DNA from: Sambucus nigra
Lineage: Eukaryota; Streptophyta; Magnoliopsida; Dipsacales; Adoxaceae
Direction: 5' to 3'
DNA length: 64,000 nucleotides
Assembly (NCBI GenBank): GCA_949130495.1
Contig: OX422223.1
Coordinates: 76,940,751-77,004,750 of the forward strand
Below are positions 60,351 to 64,000 of this stretch, one piece after another; the stretch's first letter is position 1, and each line of letters starts with the position of its first letter. Below the pieces are notes generated by a model. The model ran no database searches. It was not told the origin of the DNA and saw only the letters and a list, made by a program, of their open reading frames with translations. The position numbers were made by a program, and so were the translations under genes.

Positions 60351-60560
60351 GTATACTAGTTACCTTCAGCAACCACAAGCCCAGTGAGGTCATGATCCTT
60401 CCCTCAAATTACTTTGATACCTTTAGAGTTATACGTGACTCTTTCCATGCCACTTCATTTATGTTGTTGGCCACCCGAAACTCACTTTCAATCCCAAAAC
60501 CAATGTTTACTTGCCAATTTCAAAAATCAAGTCCGTACTCCATTTTGTGCCACTCGAATC
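60351..60560. repeat. Tandem array of about 160-bp units, right part
   Basis: Contains a fifth unit with the ACGTGACTCTTTCCATGCCACTTCATTTATG landmark starting at about 60431. The distance to the previous landmark, after removing the LTR and one target-duplication copy, is again about 160 bp, confirming the array was continuous before the LTR inserted. Confidence 0.7.
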
Positions 60561-61480
60561 ATGATATATAAAGTTTATCCTTTTATATTCTTTAAATATT
60601 ATGACATTACTTTTTGCGTTTACTAAATTTTTGTTTAAACTAGAGTTTTAACTAATGATTGTCTTTTTATTTAATGCTTTCGTGTACCACCTCATATGTT
60701 GGATTTTGTGTCCCGATACTTAGTGATTTGAATGTTAAGGTTTAGCATTTGATATGGTGTTGGATAACATTGTCGATTTTTTCAAGGGTGATGCAAGTTT
60801 GAATTAAATGGATCCATCACATATATCACAAAATAAAATAATAATCGAATAGTAAATCAAATTAAATGCATAAACTTTTTTCAAACGACATGAATTAAGT
60901 AATATGGACAAATATATCAATAATTCTAACTAAAATTCACACAAACAAGTATACAAAAATTCTCATAAATTAATCTTAAAACTATACTACAACAACCAAT
61001 TGACAATCCAGGTTTTCAATTGGCTCACCCTCGACCTCATATCACCACTGCAAATCAATATAGTACAAAACTAATGATATTAATCAATAACTAAGAATTA
61101 AAATTACATTTTACCCATAGCAATTTGACGATACTATAATTTGTATGCCCAAGATTAGATCTAAAATTTAAATGCCAATTTATCGTGTCAAATACTCATT
61201 AATGAAAAACATATGATTGGCAGTGAACGAACATAATTATGATATAAGGAAGAAAAAAATTAGAATTATCTAATATAATAAAAAAACTCCAACTATCCTA
61301 ATAACCAATCAATTATAACAACTAGACATCACATTAGTTTTCCATTACCCTTTCTTTTATTTTCACAACAACCAAATAAGGAAATTATATTCAATAGATA
61401 ATAAAAACTGATTTGATATCTTTAATCATAAAAACCTAATTTTTAAAACCTTACTTGCTAGCCACCTACACCTCCATAAT
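60561..61480. other. Non-coding interior of the older CACTA element
   Basis: AT-rich with no recognised gene. A C-run lies at about 61482-61503. The small frame at 61557-61766 is Gly/Phe rich and looks fortuitous. Confidence 0.5.
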
Positions 61481-62841
61481 TCCCCCCCCCCCCCTCCCCC
61501 CCCAAAAAAAAATGACTTACCCCGTCTTGTCAACTTAACTAGCGGCGCGGGCTAGGGTGAGCAAGGGCGGGGCTAGGGCAAGTGGGCCTGAGATCATGCA
61601 GCTATGGATAAGCAGCAAGAGCTGGGTGGAGGGGTTTTGTCCAGGTAAAAAAATGATGTGGGGTGGGGGTGTTTTTTTTTTCTTTTATTTTCTTAAGCTA
61701 ATAGAAAAGTCAAGAGCGGGAGTTAAAATTGTTAAAAGGGAAGCCAATTTTTTAGTCATCTCATAAGGTCTATTAATTGGGACGGCTAATAATATGATGT
61801 CCCATTACTATGACTTTTTGGGATGAGTAACAAATGGAGTTTTAAATGCTATTAGTTTTTAAGGCCTTAACTATACCCCTCCTAAAAAGTGTGCTTTAAG
61901 GACTAAAATTTTAGCCGTCTCAAAAGTTTCAATCCCCAAAACTACTTTTTGAAGTGCTATCATATGTGATTTTGTATTGTAGTATTAGAGGCAACTGTAC
62001 CATTTTATGTGGTATACTAGAAATATATATGGCTTATAGTAGGGATGCATACCTAGATGTTCATGATTTAGGATTTCTGTATCCTATACACTATAGGTGT
62101 ATATTACATTGCGATATGAAATATCACTCGATTGATAGACTTGAGATATAAGACTGTTAGTAGTAACTTGGTTATTTAACGAGATGTACTTCAGGTTTGA
62201 GACCACCGTACAATGCATGATTCATAATTTAAGAGATTAACCTAATTTTGTGATATTAAAGAATAAAGAATTAAGAGTTGAACTTTATTTACATGGGTCG
62301 CATATGGGTTTGGTATGAAAGCTGCATGCTATTTTAGGTTATTGGGTTGGGTAACTAATAACTTAAAATCCACTAAAAGAAGAGAGGAAGATGTGTAGTT
62401 ATATTGTAGCCCAAATTTAGTTATAATATTATTTTTCATAAACTTGGTGTTTATGTTGTTGTTATGTATATTTTTGACAAATCTTAGGTCGTTATGTAAC
62501 CACACACTTGTGTTGATCATTGGAGAAGAATCTCTAGCGACTTTCTGTTCATCATTCCTATGATGTAGTAGTTGAGTAGTGTAGTTTATCTACATCTGTA
62601 TTCATTTTGTTTCTATCATTGATTTTACTTGAGATAAATTTGTATTCCAAAGTTCAATTATTCTATTGGTAGTGTTTGGTATGAGAGATAATTTTATTTT
62701 GTTCACTAATTGTTATCTCTCATTATATCACTTGTTTAGTTTTATGTATTTCATTATGTTGGGATACCAAATATTTTATTATTCCCGTTATTTTTGAATT
62801 AGACCTAATCAATCTATTTATTGATTTTAAGGGGTGTCACA

Positions 62842-63606
62842 CAAACCCACTCATTATATTGGCGATAAAGAGACAAACCCACCACTTAATCAAAATAAGA
62901 AAATACATGATAATCGTATGCGAAAAAATCTCATTCAAACATTTTTGGAAACACTTATTGGAATAAGAAATATTGATATATTTACCCTCTTAAAGGTACT
63001 CTTTGAACGTGGTACTAGACATCTGTATCTACGTATTCTCACCATTCCAATTTAATAAGAAAAGGAGCATCCCGTGGACGTAGGTAGTTTGTTAAACACT
63101 TATATACTTGTCTTGTAATTGATTGTCATTTCTATATATTACAAAGTTGGATTTTGATTTATATATTATTGTTACGTGATTTTTTCCTTGTACAATTGTC
63201 GTTGTGAATGGGAATGAGTCTCTTCTTTCTCAAAAGTAAACTATAAGCACTAAGTGTCCTCCCCATCCCGCTACCATATCTGATCTATCATTCTTATGAA
63301 GATGATTCGAGAGCCCCAAACTCATTGTACAATGCCAATGATGACCTTTCCCGGAGTGATGAAAGAAATCACATTGCATGTCGTATTTATTATTTGATCG
63401 ACGCTTGTGAGGAGCGTCTTCCAAACCTGTCACATCGAATTCCAGGGAAAGTTAAAGAAGTAAACACCTTCAACAGAATTTAGAGAAGAACAAGTGTGAA
63501 ATCCATAAAGGAGAAACAAAGTTATAAAAAAAACACCTCATACCCTAGTGCTTAGTTCAGTTAGTCCCCTAACAGGGATCAAAGTGGCCAAGGGAGTGGC
63601 CCACAA
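62842..63606. other. Non-coding interval
   Basis: No gene or repeat recognised. Two short frames (62834-63055 plus, 63230-63433 minus) have no motif. The segment 63540-63606 is relatively GC-rich. Confidence 0.5.
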
Positions 63607-64000
63607 TGTAACACCATGCCTATTATAATAACTGGTGATCAGTAATCTACTAAAATAAAATAAGAATCTCAGTCCGATTCATTCTAAGCATCACTGTCGA
63701 AAATCAATATAATTACTAATAACCTATTAGGCCTGATGTCAAAATTTAAAAAAAAAACTTATTAAAAATTTAACTTGTTTTAATAAAACTTTCAATCAAT
63801 GTAACAAACCATTCCATATAATTACTATACACATTCTCTATAAAATTAAAATAAATATTGAATGAGATGAAATAAATAAGTTAACCGATACTCTCGGTAA
63901 TATCCATTACATTAGTCTAACTGAAATTGAAATGCATAAAGTCTGAATAATATAATATTGTCTAAGTGGATGACATGCTCGAAATAAAATCTGAAGAAAT
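63607..64000 (-). repeat. Partial LTR related to the giant-LTR element
   Basis: From TGTAACACCATGCCTA the sequence follows the same order as 7795 onward and 13881 onward: GGTGATCAGT, then CAGTYGRTTCATYCTWAGCATCACTGTCGAAAA-like text. It is more diverged than the two LTRs are from each other and runs off the window. Orientation is the same as those elements. Neither a primer site nor a polypurine tract adjoins it at 63606. Confidence 0.75.

Larger units (their letters stand above)
55290..61984. mobile_element. Older CACTA-type transposon carrying two later insertions
   Basis: Begins CACTATAAAAATATAC and ends TTTTGTATTGTAGTA; the last base is changed from the usual TAGTG. Flanked by TTA on both sides (55287-55289, 61985-61987). 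Subterminal GAGACGG/CCGTCTC-type words occur at 55530-55600 and 61770-61925. Removing the hAT element and the solo LTR leaves about 3.4 kb. No transposase frame is seen. Confidence 0.65.
53265..62841 (+). mobile_element. LTR-like sequence (about 2.9 kb) split by a CACTA element
   Basis: Starts TGTAACGCC at 53265 and, after the CACTA insertion (55290-61984), ends GGGGTGTCACA at 62841. Both ends have the Del/Tekay-like LTR style of the giant-LTR element. Without the insertion the length is about 2880 bp and no internal region is present, so it is best read as a solo LTR. The flanking 5 bp (GCTTT and CAAAC) do not match, so a target duplication is not demonstrated. A GATCGATCGATC palindrome lies near 54122. 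Confidence 0.6.

Overview
This window is nuclear DNA from a flowering plant, probably a eudicot with a repeat-rich genome. The evidence is plant-type Ty3/gypsy (Tat-like) and Ty1/copia (SIRE/Maximus-like) LTR retrotransposons, an L1-type LINE, CACTA and hAT DNA transposons, a caulimovirid endogenous pararetrovirus, and one intact intron-containing gene for a plant-type mitochondrial ADP/ATP carrier. The species cannot be named from the sequence. I see no rRNA, tRNA or CRISPR.

Layout. Positions 1-4630 hold the 5' part of a Tat-like gypsy element on the minus strand (gag, protease, RT, start of RNase H, then 5' LTR at 4067-4630). It sits inside the gag start of a minus-strand copia element whose 976-bp 5' LTR is 4772-5747. 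A degenerate plus-strand L1-type LINE follows (about 5870-7794) and resumes at 17396-18310. It is split by a 9.6-kb minus-strand element (7795-17395, target duplication CCTTT) with two giant LTRs of about 3.5-3.7 kb and an interior carrying only a decayed gag, so a TR-GAG/LARD-type non-autonomous element. Each giant LTR holds an array of about 12 units of about 59 bp, each unit with two potential hairpins. Positions 18.3-21.7 kb are non-coding, with microsatellites and two foldback structures.

Positions 21740-31569 are a complete minus-strand SIRE-like copia element (target duplication TATAT, 1.96-kb LTRs). Its 5.5-kb gag-pol frame is interrupted by stop codons only. It lies at the left edge of a caulimovirid-like endogenous pararetrovirus (about 31.6-41.3 kb, plus strand). 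The virus has an ORF2-like frame ending in an ATGA overlap with a long polyprotein region (movement protein, coat protein, CCHC, protease, RT, RNase H), then an unrecognised C-terminal region, an intergenic region with TATA and AATAAA, and an intact 243-codon ORF. The virus is disabled by many stops and several frame changes.

Positions 43566-46566 are a non-autonomous CACTA element (3 kb, TCT duplication). The only clear host gene follows: AAC, minus strand, 47099-49918, three coding exons, 388 aa, the first coding intron with a GC-AG boundary, plus an inferred 2.1-kb leader intron. From 53.3 to 62.8 kb lies a Russian-doll nest: an LTR-like sequence (53265-62841) interrupted by an old CACTA element (55290-61984), itself carrying a 568-bp hAT element (8-bp duplication) and a 2.7-kb solo LTR (5-bp duplication) that splits a 160-bp tandem array. 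The right edge (63607-64000) enters another LTR related to the giant LTRs at 7.8 and 13.9 kb.

Overall, one housekeeping gene is embedded in nested transposable elements. The most unusual items are the large pararetrovirus with its uncharacterised ORFs and the giant-LTR, gag-only element with hairpin arrays.
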